Below are positions 56,392-64,000 of a DNA stretch of 64,000 nt, in pieces. The notes under the pieces were generated by a model. It worked only from the letters and a program-made list of their open reading frames with translations, did no database searches and had not been told where the DNA came from. How positions within the stretch are numbered: position 1 is the stretch's first letter; each line of letters opens with the position of its first letter. Origin of the DNA: JAUYQR01 sp050632395 (GTDB lineage Bacteria > Pseudomonadota > Alphaproteobacteria > Rhodobacterales > Rhodobacteraceae); contig NZ_CP192600.1 in assembly GCF_050632395.1 (NCBI RefSeq), positions 1,426,001 through 1,490,000 on the forward strand, in the 5' to 3' direction. A program made the translations under genes and the position numbers.

Positions 56392-57830
56392 TGGCCCTCT
56401 GGACCTCCCTTGACGCCGCCGCCGCCACCGGAGGCACCTCCACCACCGAATGGCAGGCGAATGGCGTTTCCATCGACACCCGCACGCTTCAGCCCGGCGA
56501 CCTCTTCGTGGCCCTGAAAGACGTTCGCGACGGCCACGAGTTCGTCGCGGCAGCCCTCGCCAAAGGCGCCGCCGCCGCGATGGTCACCCACCGCCCCGAA
56601 GGCGTGCCCGAAGACGCCCCGCTCCTGATTGTGCCGGATGTCCTGCACGCCCTTGAACGCCTCGGGATCGCCGCCCGCGCCCGCACCACCGCAAAGGTCG
56701 TCGGCGTCACCGGGTCGGTGGGCAAGACCTCCACCAAGGAAATGCTCCGCGCCGTCCTGTCCGGCCAAGGCAAGACCCACGCCTCCGTCGCCAGCTACAA
56801 CAACCACTGGGGCGTCCCCCTGACCCTCGCCCGGATGCCCGCCGACACCCGTTTCGCCGTGATCGAGATCGGCATGAACCACCCCGGCGAAATCGCACCC
56901 CTCGCGCGCATGTCCCGCCTTGATGTCGCGATGATCACCACCGTCGCCGCCGCCCATCTGGAGGCGTTCGACAGCATCGAAGGCATCGCCCACGAAAAGG
57001 CCTCCATCCTCGACGGCCTCAAACCCGGCGGCATCGCGGTCCTGAACGCCGACATCGCCACCACCCCGATCCTGCTCGCCAAGGCCCGCGCGGTCGGCGC
57101 CACCCCGATCCTCTTCGGCCACGCCCCGACCGCCGACTACCGCCTGACCACCGTCCAGATCGCGGATGAGACCACCGTGGTGCAGGCCACCCGCCACGGC
57201 GTCCCCGTCCTCTTCAAGGTGCTTTCCCCCGGCAAGCACTTCGCCGCCAACGCCCTCGGCGCCCTCGCCGTGGCCGAGGCTCTGGGCGCTGATCCGACCA
57301 TCGCCACCTGCGACCTCGGCCTCTGGCAGCCCCCCGCCGGGCGCGGGATGCGCGAACGCATCCTTCTTGACCGGGTGGACGAAACCCACTTCGACCTGAT
57401 CGACGACGCCTTCAACGCCAACCCCGCCTCGATGGCCGCCGCCCTCGACGTGCTGATCGCCGCGAAACCGCAGGACGGCATCGGCCGCGTCGGCGCCGGA
57501 CGCCGCATCGCCATCCTTGGCGACATGCTGGAACTTGGCCCGACCGAGGCCGCCCTCCACGCCGCCATCGCAGACCACCCCGGCCTTGGCACCATCGCCA
57601 CCATCCACTGCGTCGGCCCACGCATGAAGGCGCTCTGGTCCGCCCTGCCACGCGGCCAACGCGGCGACTGGGCCGAAACCGCCACCGAACTCGCTGCCCG
57701 CGCCAGATCCCTGATCGACGCCGGCGACATCATCCTCGTCAAAGGCTCCAAAGGCTCCAAGGTCAGCCTCGTCGTTGACGCATTGCGCAAGATGGGGCAG
57801 GGCGCTGCCCCCAACGAAGGGACCCCGTAG
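56391..57830 (+). CDS. murF: UDP-MurNAc-tripeptide:D-Ala-D-Ala ligase
   Basis: Mur ligase of 479 residues with ATP loop TGSVGKTSTKEML near 107-119, FAVIEIGMNHPGEI near 156-169 and DDAFNANPASM near 338-348. It adds D-Ala-D-Ala to the peptidoglycan precursor. Its stop is directly followed by the mraY start. Confidence 0.96.
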   Translation: MALWTSLDAAAATGGTSTTEWQANGVSIDTRTLQPGDLFVALKDVRDGHEFVAAALAKGAAAAMVTHRPEGVPEDAPLLIVPDVLHALERLGIAARARTTAKVVGVTGSVGKTSTKEMLRAVLSGQGKTHASVASYNNHWGVPLTLARMPADTRFAVIEIGMNHPGEIAPLARMSRLDVAMITTVAAAHLEAFDSIEGIAHEKASILDGLKPGGIAVLNADIATTPILLAKARAVGATPILFGHAPTADYRLTTVQIADETTVVQATRHGVPVLFKVLSPGKHFAANALGALAVAEALGADPTIATCDLGLWQPPAGRGMRERILLDRVDETHFDLIDDAFNANPASMAAALDVLIAAKPQDGIGRVGAGRRIAILGDMLELGPTEAALHAAIADHPGLGTIATIHCVGPRMKALWSALPRGQRGDWAETATELAARARSLIDAGDIILVKGSKGSKVSLVVDALRKMGQGAAPNEGTP

Positions 57831-58913
57831 ATGTTCTTCTGGCTGACCGAGTTTTCCGACGGGGGCGACTTCTTCAACCTCTTTCGCTACATCACTTTCC
57901 GTGCGGGCGGCGCCTTTGCCACCGCGCTGATCTTCGGCTTCATCTTCGGCCAACCGCTGATCGACCTGCTGCGCCGCCGCCAGGGCAAGGGCCAGCCGAT
58001 CCGCGATGATGGCCCGCAATCGCACTTCTCCAAGGCCGGCACCCCCACGATGGGCGGCCTTCTGATCTTGTCGGCGCTGATGGTGTCGACCCTGCTCTGG
58101 GCGCGGCTCGACAATCCCTATGTCTGGATCGTGGTGCTCGTGACGCTCGCCTTCGGCCTGATCGGCTTTGCCGACGATTACGCCAAGGTGACCAAGCAAA
58201 ACACCAAGGGCGTGTCGGGCAAGGTCCGCATGGGCCTCGGCCTGCTGATCGCGGCGCTTGCCGCCTACGCGGCGGCCCAGTTCCACCCCGACGCGCTGAC
58301 CAACAAGCTGGCCTTCCCGGTGTTCAAGGACGCGCTTTTCGACATCGGCATCTTCTTCGTCCCCTTCGGCATGATCGTCATCGTCGGCGCCGCCAACGCG
58401 GTCAATCTGACCGACGGGCTTGACGGCCTCGCCATCATGCCCGTCCTCATCGCCGGCGGCACGCTCGGCATCATCTCCTACTTCGTCGGCAACGCCAATT
58501 TCGCCGAATACCTCGATGTCCACTTCGTCCCCGGCACGGGTGAGCTTTTGATCTTCTGCTCCGCCCTCTTCGGCGCCGGCCTCGGCTTCCTTTGGTACAA
58601 CGCGCCCCCTGCCGCCGTCTTCATGGGCGACACCGGGTCGCTCGCCCTCGGCGGTGCCCTAGGCGCGATCGCGGTCTGCACCAAGCACGAGATCGTGCTG
58701 GCCATCGTCGGCGGCCTTTTCGTGGTCGAGGCGCTCTCGGTCATCATCCAGGTGCTGTATTACAAACGCACCAAGAAGCGCATCTTCCTGATGGCCCCGA
58801 TCCACCATCACTTTGAAAAGAAGGGCTGGGCCGAACCGCAGATCGTGATCCGCTTCTGGATCATCTCGCTCATTCTCGCGATGATCGGCCTCGCCACGCT
58901 CAAGGTCCGCTGA
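57831..58913 (+). CDS. mraY: Phospho-MurNAc-pentapeptide translocase
   Basis: Polytopic membrane enzyme of 360 residues that makes lipid I. Signatures: KAGTPTMGGLLIL near 70-82, FADDYAKVTKQNTKGVSGK near 113-131, NLTDGLDGLA near 193-202, MGDTGSLALGGALG near 266-279 and MAPIHHHFEKKGW near 321-333. About ten transmembrane helices. Confidence 0.97.
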   Translation: MFFWLTEFSDGGDFFNLFRYITFRAGGAFATALIFGFIFGQPLIDLLRRRQGKGQPIRDDGPQSHFSKAGTPTMGGLLILSALMVSTLLWARLDNPYVWIVVLVTLAFGLIGFADDYAKVTKQNTKGVSGKVRMGLGLLIAALAAYAAAQFHPDALTNKLAFPVFKDALFDIGIFFVPFGMIVIVGAANAVNLTDGLDGLAIMPVLIAGGTLGIISYFVGNANFAEYLDVHFVPGTGELLIFCSALFGAGLGFLWYNAPPAAVFMGDTGSLALGGALGAIAVCTKHEIVLAIVGGLFVVEALSVIIQVLYYKRTKKRIFLMAPIHHHFEKKGWAEPQIVIRFWIISLILAMIGLATLKVR

Positions 58914-58916
58914 CCG

Positions 58917-58935
58917 GGCCCGCACTGCGCGGGCC
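58917..58935 (+). terminator. Hairpin after mraY
   Basis: GGCCCGC (58917-58923) pairs with GCGGGCC (58929-58935), loop ACTGC. There is no clear T-run; it may be a partial terminator before the chaC-like gene. Confidence 0.45.
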
Positions 58936-59008
58936 TACCACACTACGCGGGCTTGCCTGAAAGGCCCGCGCGGGTTTAGCATCGGTCATCGCTGCCAAAG
59001 GCCTGCCC

Positions 59009-59713
59009 ATGCCGCGCCAGATGCACCTGACACCCGACCTCGTCGCGCGTGTGCCGCCGCATGACGGCCTGACCGGCCTTGTCTCCACCCGCACCGACCG
59101 GCCCAGCGACGACGACTATGCCGCAGCGGTGGCGCAAATCCGATCGCATGGCCCGGCGTCCGGCGAGGTCTGGATCTTCGCCTACGGCTCGCTGATCTGG
59201 AACCCGGAATTCGATTTCGACACCGAACGCCTCGGCACGGTCCAGGGCTGGCACCGCTCGTTCTGCCTTGGCTGGGTGCGCATCTACCGCGGCACTCCGG
59301 AACGCCCGGGCATCATGCTGGCGCTGGATCGCGGCGGGTCGTGCCGTGGGGTGGTGTTCCGGCTGCCGCCCGATGCCGTCGACGAAAACCTGACCCGCAT
59401 CCTGCGCCGCGAAATGCCGATCAAGCGCGAAACGCTGCCCTGCCGCTGGCTTACGGTGCGCACCGACGAAGGGCCGGTTCGTGCGCTGGCGTTCCCGATC
59501 AGCCGCGCCAGCCCGGCTTATCTGGCCGACCTCACCGAAGACGTGGTGGTCGAGGCGCTGGCGACGGCCGCCGGTGAACGCGGCACGATGGCCGAATACC
59601 TCGCCTCCACCGTGCAGCACCTCGAGGATCGCGGCATCCATGACCGCTACCTTTGGCGGCTCCAGCACCTCGTTGCCGCCCGCATCGCCGCGCTTTATCC
59701 CGAGACCACCTGA
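59009..59713 (+). CDS. chaC: ChaC-type gamma-glutamylcyclotransferase
   Basis: The enzyme has 234 residues and resembles glutathione-specific gamma-glutamylcyclotransferase ChaC. The substrate loop FAYGSLIWNPEFDF is near 55-68 and YLASTVQHLEDRGIHD near 191-206 is typical. It lies between mraY and murD, breaking the usual run of cell-wall genes, with gaps of 95 and 204 bases. It is probably expressed on its own. It degrades glutathione to 5-oxoproline and Cys-Gly. Confidence 0.9.
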   Translation: MPRQMHLTPDLVARVPPHDGLTGLVSTRTDRPSDDDYAAAVAQIRSHGPASGEVWIFAYGSLIWNPEFDFDTERLGTVQGWHRSFCLGWVRIYRGTPERPGIMLALDRGGSCRGVVFRLPPDAVDENLTRILRREMPIKRETLPCRWLTVRTDEGPVRALAFPISRASPAYLADLTEDVVVEALATAAGERGTMAEYLASTVQHLEDRGIHDRYLWRLQHLVAARIAALYPETT

Positions 59714-59832
59714 TCGTGACGGCACGGGCTGCGGCAAAGCGCGGCGAATATTCCTAACAAACCCTTACCCATGCCCCTAACCCCTTGATCTTGTTGCGCG
59801 GGAAAAATGTCCCACGGTGGGACACGCCATCC

Positions 59833-59901
59833 CCTCTTCCCCTTTCCCCTTTGCTCAAATATCCCACGGGGGGTGCGGGGGGTGTGAAACCCCCCGCCCT
59901 T
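59833..59901 (+). repeat. Dispersed intergenic repeat, copy 2
   Basis: CAAATATCCCACGGGGGG followed by a G-run, GTGTGAAA and a C-run: the same element as at 572-648. It lies directly before murD. The remainder of the gap 59714-59832 shows no gene. Confidence 0.6.
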
Positions 59902-59917
59902 TCGGAAAGGGCACGCG

Positions 59918-61318
59918 ATGATTCCAGTGATCGGCTACAGCGGCCAGAAGGTCGCCGTCCTCGGCCTCGGCCGCTCCGGCCTCGCCACCGCCCGCGCCCT
60001 CGCCGCCGGCGGCGCCGAAACTCTCCTCTGGGACGACAGCCCCGAGGCGCGCGCGAAAGCCGAGGCCGAAGGCTTCACCCTGACCGACCTCACCCGCGCC
60101 ACCGCCTTTGAGGGCGTGGCCCTCCTCGTCACTTCCCCCGGCATCCCCCACCTCTACCCCTTGCCGCACAAGATCACCGCCCGCGCGCTCGACGCAGGCG
60201 TGCCGGTCGACAACGACATCGGCCTTTTCTTCCAAAGCTACGCCACGTCCGACTGGGAAGGCTTCGATCAGGCCCCGAAGATCGTCGCCGTCACCGGCTC
60301 GAACGGCAAATCGACCACCACGGCCCTCATCCATCACATCCTCAGCGAAGCCGGCCGCCCCACCCAGATGGCCGGCAACATCGGCCGTGGAGTGCTCGAC
60401 CTCGACGCCGCACAGGACGGCGAGGTGATCGTCCTCGAACTTTCCAGCTACCAGACCGAACTTGCCCGCGCCCTCACCCCTGACATCGCGGTCTTCACCA
60501 ACCTCTCGCCCGACCATCTTGACCGGCACAACGGCATGGGTGGCTATTTCGCCGCCAAGCGCCGCCTCTTTGCCGAAGGCGGCCCAGACCGCGCCGTGAT
60601 CGGCGTCGACGAACTGGAAGGCCGCTTTCTTGCCGGCCAGCTTGCGCAAGGCGCCGGCGACGACCGGGTGATCCGCATCTCGTCGGGCCAAAAGCTCGAA
60701 GGCTTCGGCTGGTCGGTCTTTGCGCGCAAGGGCTTTCTCGCCGAATGGCGCAAGGGCCGGCAGGTCGCCTCGATCGACCTGCGCGCGGTTTCCGGCCTGC
60801 CCGGCGCCCACAACCACCAGAACGCCTGCGCCGCCTACGCCGCCTGCCGCAGCCTCGGCCTTGCGCCGAAACTGATCGAAGAGGCGCTGCACAGCTTTGC
60901 CGGCCTGCCGCATCGCAGCCAGCTTGTCGGCGAACGCGCCGGGGTCCGGTTTGTGAACGACAGCAAGGCCACCAACGTCGACAGCGCTGCCAAGGCGCTG
61001 CAAGCCTTCCCCAAGATCCGGTGGATCGCTGGCGGTATGGGCAAGGACGGCGGCATTGCGGCCCTGCAACCGTTCCTCGGCACGGTGGTCAAGGCCTACC
61101 TCATCGGCCATTCCGCCCGCGATTTCGCGCTGCAACTCGGCGAAACCCCGCACGTCATCTGCGAGACGATGGAGCGTGCCGTCGCACTTGCCGCAGCCGA
61201 GGCCGAGGCAGGCGAAACCGTCCTTCTTGCCCCCGCCGCCGCCAGCTTTGACCAGTATCCGAACTTCGAAAAGCGCGGCGAAGATTTTACCCAGCGGGTT
61301 AGGGATATCCTCGCCTAG
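59918..61318 (+). CDS. murD: UDP-MurNAc-L-alanine:D-glutamate ligase
   Basis: Mur ligase of 466 residues: GLGRSGLATARALAAGG near 16-32, ATP loop VTGSNGKSTTTALIHHIL near 126-143, LELSSYQTE near 175-183, and NDSKATNVDSAAKALQ near 348-363. GGAAAGG precedes the ATG. It is the last gene of the cluster here; ftsW, murG, murC and the ftsQAZ part are not next to it. Confidence 0.96.
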   Translation: MIPVIGYSGQKVAVLGLGRSGLATARALAAGGAETLLWDDSPEARAKAEAEGFTLTDLTRATAFEGVALLVTSPGIPHLYPLPHKITARALDAGVPVDNDIGLFFQSYATSDWEGFDQAPKIVAVTGSNGKSTTTALIHHILSEAGRPTQMAGNIGRGVLDLDAAQDGEVIVLELSSYQTELARALTPDIAVFTNLSPDHLDRHNGMGGYFAAKRRLFAEGGPDRAVIGVDELEGRFLAGQLAQGAGDDRVIRISSGQKLEGFGWSVFARKGFLAEWRKGRQVASIDLRAVSGLPGAHNHQNACAAYAACRSLGLAPKLIEEALHSFAGLPHRSQLVGERAGVRFVNDSKATNVDSAAKALQAFPKIRWIAGGMGKDGGIAALQPFLGTVVKAYLIGHSARDFALQLGETPHVICETMERAVALAAAEAEAGETVLLAPAAASFDQYPNFEKRGEDFTQRVRDILA

Positions 61319-61322
61319 CCGG

Positions 61323-61853
61323 TCAGCCGGGCAGGTAGGTCAGCCGCACGACATCGTCGGTGATCCGGTCGCTGCCCTGAAACCGAAGGCGCGGCACCGC
61401 GCCCGCGAAGAACGGTTTGCCGCCGCCCAGCACGACCGGGTGGTAGTGAAGCCGGTACGCATCGATCATACCCAATTCGCCTAGGCTCTGCACCAAGACC
61501 GTACCGCTGACCGCCACCTCACCGGGCACATCGTTGCGGACTTTGCGCAACACGCCTTCGACATCGCCTGAGACCAGCGTGGTGTTCGGGCCCACGTCCG
61601 TCAGCGTCCGCGAGACGACCCATTTCGGCTTGGCCACCCACTCGTCGGCAAAGGCGCGGTCGGCGTCGTCCCATTCCGGCTGCGCGGTTTCCCAGTAGCG
61701 CATGATCTCATAGATCTTGCGGCCGTACACACTGGCCGAAGCCTCGCGCAGCTGATTGGTCCAATACTGGAACAGCGGCGCATCCGGCATGAAGGCGCGG
61801 TGATCGACGTAGCCGTCCAGCGACACGTTCATGCTGCACACGAAAGTCGCCAT
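61323..61853 (-). CDS. Dihydrofolate-reductase-fold protein (RibD C-terminal family)
   Basis: The protein has 176 residues with the RibD_C/YyaP-like fold: MATFVCSMNVSLDGYVDHR at the N-terminus, YGRKIYEIMRYW near 43-54, VSGDVEGVLRKVRND near 93-107 and a Gly-rich VLGGGKPFF near 145-153. It is a homologue of bacterial deaminase-reductases of unknown substrate. It follows the thuB-like gene by one base, so it belongs to the thuA-thuB operon. Confidence 0.88.
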   Translation of the reverse strand: MATFVCSMNVSLDGYVDHRAFMPDAPLFQYWTNQLREASASVYGRKIYEIMRYWETAQPEWDDADRAFADEWVAKPKWVVSRTLTDVGPNTTLVSGDVEGVLRKVRNDVPGEVAVSGTVLVQSLGELGMIDAYRLHYHPVVLGGGKPFFAGAVPRLRFQGSDRITDDVVRLTYLPG

Positions 61854-61854
61854 G

Positions 61855-62916
61855 TCACGCCCCCACTTCTTGCTTGAGTCCGCCCGCCGCCGCCGATGCC
61901 TCTGCCTGATCGAGCAGCCTTTGCAACAACGCGCCTCGGGCGAAATCCGGTTCCGGCACGCCTTCGCCCCGGATCGCCGCGATGAAACGCTGATAGACCG
62001 TCGGCACCGCCGGACACTCTACCTCGCGCCACGTCGCCGTCAGCATGTCCTCCCCGACCGAGGCGCGCAGACGGCTGACCGCGTTCTCAAAGCTTACCTC
62101 AAGCCCGCCCTTTTCGCCATAAATCCGCAAGCGCAGGTCGTTCAGATGGCCTGAAGCAAAGCGCGTCGCAGCAACCGTGCCGAGCGCGCCGTTGTCCAGC
62201 ACCACCTGCATCGTGGCGCTGTCGTTGGCGTCCAGCACATACTCCCCGATCCGCCCCCCCGGCGCCTTGTCGAAGGTGGCCAGCAGACATGATACCTCGC
62301 GCGCGCCCATGCCCGCCACGAAGGTGGCAAAGTCGAGGATATGGATGCCCACATCTCCCAGCACCCCCTTCGATCCATGCGCAGTCGACAGCCGCCACAG
62401 CCACTGCGCCTCGCGGTCCCAATGACCCCAAGCGGGTTGGGTCAGCCAGCTTTGCAGATACGACGCCTCGAAATGCCGGACGGTGCCGATCGCCCCATCG
62501 CGCACCATCGCCGCGCCCTTCTGCAGGGCGGGCACGTTGCGGTAGGTCAGGTTGACCATGTTGACGACCCCCGCCCGCGCCGCAGCCTCCGCCATTTCGG
62601 TGGCTTTGGCGGCATTAGTGGCCAGCGGCTTTTCGCACAACACATGCTTGCCCGCTGCGATCACCGGCATCGTGGTGGCGTAATGCGCCGCATCGGGCGT
62701 CACGTTGGTGACAGCATCGAACTCTCCCCAACTCAACGCCTCGTCAACCGAGGTAAATCCGCGTTCGATGCCGTGCCTTGCGCGAAACGCTGACAGATTT
62801 TCCACACGCGTATCCACCCCACCCACCAGGGTGACGCCGGGGATCGCTGCAAACGCCTCGGCATGGTTGTTCGCCATGCCGCCGGTGCCGATCACCAAAA
62901 GCCGGACGGGTTGCAT
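61855..62916 (-). CDS. thuB: Gfo/Idh/MocA oxidoreductase (ThuB-like)
   Basis: Dehydrogenase of 353 residues with Rossmann motif LLVIGTGGMANNHAEAF near 6-22 and CEKPLATN near 95-102. Adjacent to and cotranscribed with a ThuA-like gene, as in the trehalose-utilisation thuAB pair of Sinorhizobium, whose ThuB oxidises the 3-position of disaccharides. ATG 62916 overlaps the thuA stop by one base (TGATG); a GTG at 62919 is possible. The assignment to thuB rests on the neighbour. Confidence 0.82.
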   Translation of the reverse strand: MQPVRLLVIGTGGMANNHAEAFAAIPGVTLVGGVDTRVENLSAFRARHGIERGFTSVDEALSWGEFDAVTNVTPDAAHYATTMPVIAAGKHVLCEKPLATNAAKATEMAEAAARAGVVNMVNLTYRNVPALQKGAAMVRDGAIGTVRHFEASYLQSWLTQPAWGHWDREAQWLWRLSTAHGSKGVLGDVGIHILDFATFVAGMGAREVSCLLATFDKAPGGRIGEYVLDANDSATMQVVLDNGALGTVAATRFASGHLNDLRLRIYGEKGGLEVSFENAVSRLRASVGEDMLTATWREVECPAVPTVYQRFIAAIRGEGVPEPDFARGALLQRLLDQAEASAAAGGLKQEVGA

Positions 62917-63701
62917 CACCGATACCCCGCTTCGCCGTCATGGTGCAGACGCGGGCCACGTTCCACGATCGGCTCCAAAGCCTCTGTAACCGGCCGGTTC
63001 GGCGCATCGTTTGGTGCGGCGATCCGCGCCGCAGGGTTGTGCGCCCATCGAACACCGTTCGCGATGATCCGCTGCACCAGCGGCAGGTGATAGGTTGGAT
63101 AGGTCTCATGCCCCGGACGGAAGTAGAACACATTGCCCGCCCCGCGCTTGTAGGTCAGGCCGGACCGGAACACCTCGCCGCCCTGAAACCATGAGATGAA
63201 CACCGTCTCCAAGGGTTCAGGCACGCCAAAGGGTTCGCCATACATTTCCTCCTGCTCGATCTCGAAATGGTCGGGGATGCCCGCCGCGATCGGGTGGTTG
63301 CGGCTGGTGACCCAAAGCCGCTCACGCTCGCCCGCCTCGCGCCACGACAGGTTGCAGGGCGCCCCCATCAGCCGCTTGAACGGCTTGGAAAAATGCGCCG
63401 AATGCAGGAAGATGATCCCCATTCCGCCCCAGACCGCATCGCAGACCCGCTCCACGATCTTGTCATCCACATCGCCATGCGCGGCATGGCCCCACCAGAT
63501 CAGCACGTCGGTCGCGGCCAGCTTTTCGGCTGTCATGCCATGCTCGTCATCCTGCAGCGTCACCGCCGAGGCGGCGATCCCGTCCTCGCGGTTCAGCGCC
63601 TCGGCAATCGTGCCATGCATGGTCTTGGGATAAACCTCCGCCACGACCTTGTTCTTGTGTTCGTGGACGTTTTCGCCCCAAACGGTGACGCGGATGCTCA
63701 T
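62916..63701 (-). CDS. thuA: ThuA-like trehalose utilisation protein
   Basis: The protein has 261 residues with a class I amidotransferase-like fold of the ThuA family. Segments IRVTVWGENVHEHKNKVVAEVYP at the N-terminus, TDVLIWWGHAAHGDV near 62-76, FLHSAHFSKPF near 97-107 and VFYFRPGHETYPTYH near 197-211. In Sinorhizobium ThuA works with ThuB in trehalose and related disaccharide oxidation. First gene of a three-gene minus-strand operon. Confidence 0.9.
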   Translation of the reverse strand: MSIRVTVWGENVHEHKNKVVAEVYPKTMHGTIAEALNREDGIAASAVTLQDDEHGMTAEKLAATDVLIWWGHAAHGDVDDKIVERVCDAVWGGMGIIFLHSAHFSKPFKRLMGAPCNLSWREAGERERLWVTSRNHPIAAGIPDHFEIEQEEMYGEPFGVPEPLETVFISWFQGGEVFRSGLTYKRGAGNVFYFRPGHETYPTYHLPLVQRIIANGVRWAHNPAARIAAPNDAPNRPVTEALEPIVERGPRLHHDGEAGYR

Positions 63702-63836
63702 GGCGGTCTCCCTCGGGCCCGGCGGGCCATTGCTGCAAGTCAGGCGGGCACGCTAGTCCCCAAAGCGCTTTCAATCAAGATGCGGGCGCTACGAAAGGCG
63801 CTTGCCAGCCGGGCGCCAAGCGCGGATCGTGCGGTC

Positions 63837-64000
63837 ATGACGTCGACCTCGCTTCGCCTGCGGCTTTTGTTTGATGACCGGCTGGTCCTTGGCCCCGGCA
63901 AGGCGGAACTGTTGTCCGGCATCGCAGCGACCGGCTCGATCTCGGCCGCCGGGCGCGCGATGGGCATGAGCTACAAGCGCGCCTGGTCGCTCGTGGAAGA
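63837..64000 (+). CDS. ModE/LysR-type winged-helix regulator (partial)
   Basis: The frame opens at ATG 63837 and runs off the right edge after 54 codons. The visible N-terminus, including LSGIAATGSISAAGRAMGMS and YKRAW (about 30-54), is the ModE-type DNA-binding helix-turn-helix, as in molybdate-responsive regulators. Whether the ligand domain is molybdate-binding cannot be seen. It is divergent from the thuA operon. Confidence 0.8.
   Translation, partial: MTSTSLRLRLLFDDRLVLGPGKAELLSGIAATGSISAAGRAMGMSYKRAWSLVE

Noticed and set aside
56328..58523. Open frame of 731 codons on the minus strand
   Set aside because: It is antisense to murE, murF and mraY, all of which have complete catalytic motifs.

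Overview
The window looks like chromosome of a Rhodobacteraceae-type alphaproteobacterium (Rhodobacter/Gemmobacter/Tabrizicola-like). The evidence is high GC, frequent GTG/TTG starts, many 4-base ATGA gene overlaps, a NepR/EcfG general stress response locus, an alphaproteobacterial LexA box, and a DUF1127 gene followed by CcsR-type small RNAs. I saw no insertion sequence, prophage or CRISPR array.

Layout. 1-4.3 kb (minus): a BMP-type (nucleoside/nucleobase-like) ABC importer with a RutR-like operator upstream; the second permease runs off the left edge. 4.4-6.6 kb: a glutathionyl-hydroquinone reductase and a LacI-family regulator. 6.7-22.0 kb (minus): one unidirectional array of 15 genes built around a ribose-type ABC importer. 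It holds three Gfo/Idh/MocA dehydrogenases, two SDRs (one broken by an in-frame stop), a TIM-barrel isomerase, a PanB-like aldolase, a DUF4432 epimerase-like protein, an RpiR-type regulator, a methyltransferase and, unexpectedly, a membrane fatty-acid-desaturase-family protein. It is probably a sugar or polyol catabolic operon of unknown substrate.

22-39 kb: a general stress response island. It has two EcfG-type sigma factors, a NepR anti-sigma factor, possibly a second NepR-like peptide, and two HWE/HisKA_2 sensor kinases. Around them sit stress-type genes: membrane proteins, a YciE/F-like ferritin fold, a BON protein, an SDR, DUF1328 and DUF378 proteins, a glycosyltransferase, glf and galU. 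I located 14 EcfG-type promoters by eye (GGAAC, 16-17 bases, then NGTT), one in front of nearly every transcription unit and one in front of a probable small RNA. PhyR, the usual partner, is not in the window.

38.6-50.6 kb: tRNA-Gly, pyruvate carboxylase, a LexA-controlled UvrD/PcrA helicase, a TadE/TadG pair, a DUF1127 gene with three CcsR-like RNAs, the Mrp/ApbC iron-sulfur carrier, and a small VOC-VOC-TetR operon with its own operator. 50.6-61.3 kb: the division and cell-wall cluster mraZ-rsmH-ftsL-ftsI-murE-murF-mraY-(chaC)-murD, preceded by arrays of MraZ-type boxes. 61.3-63.7 kb (minus): thuA/thuB-like genes and a dihydrofolate-reductase-fold protein. At the right edge a ModE/LysR-type regulator begins and runs out of the window.
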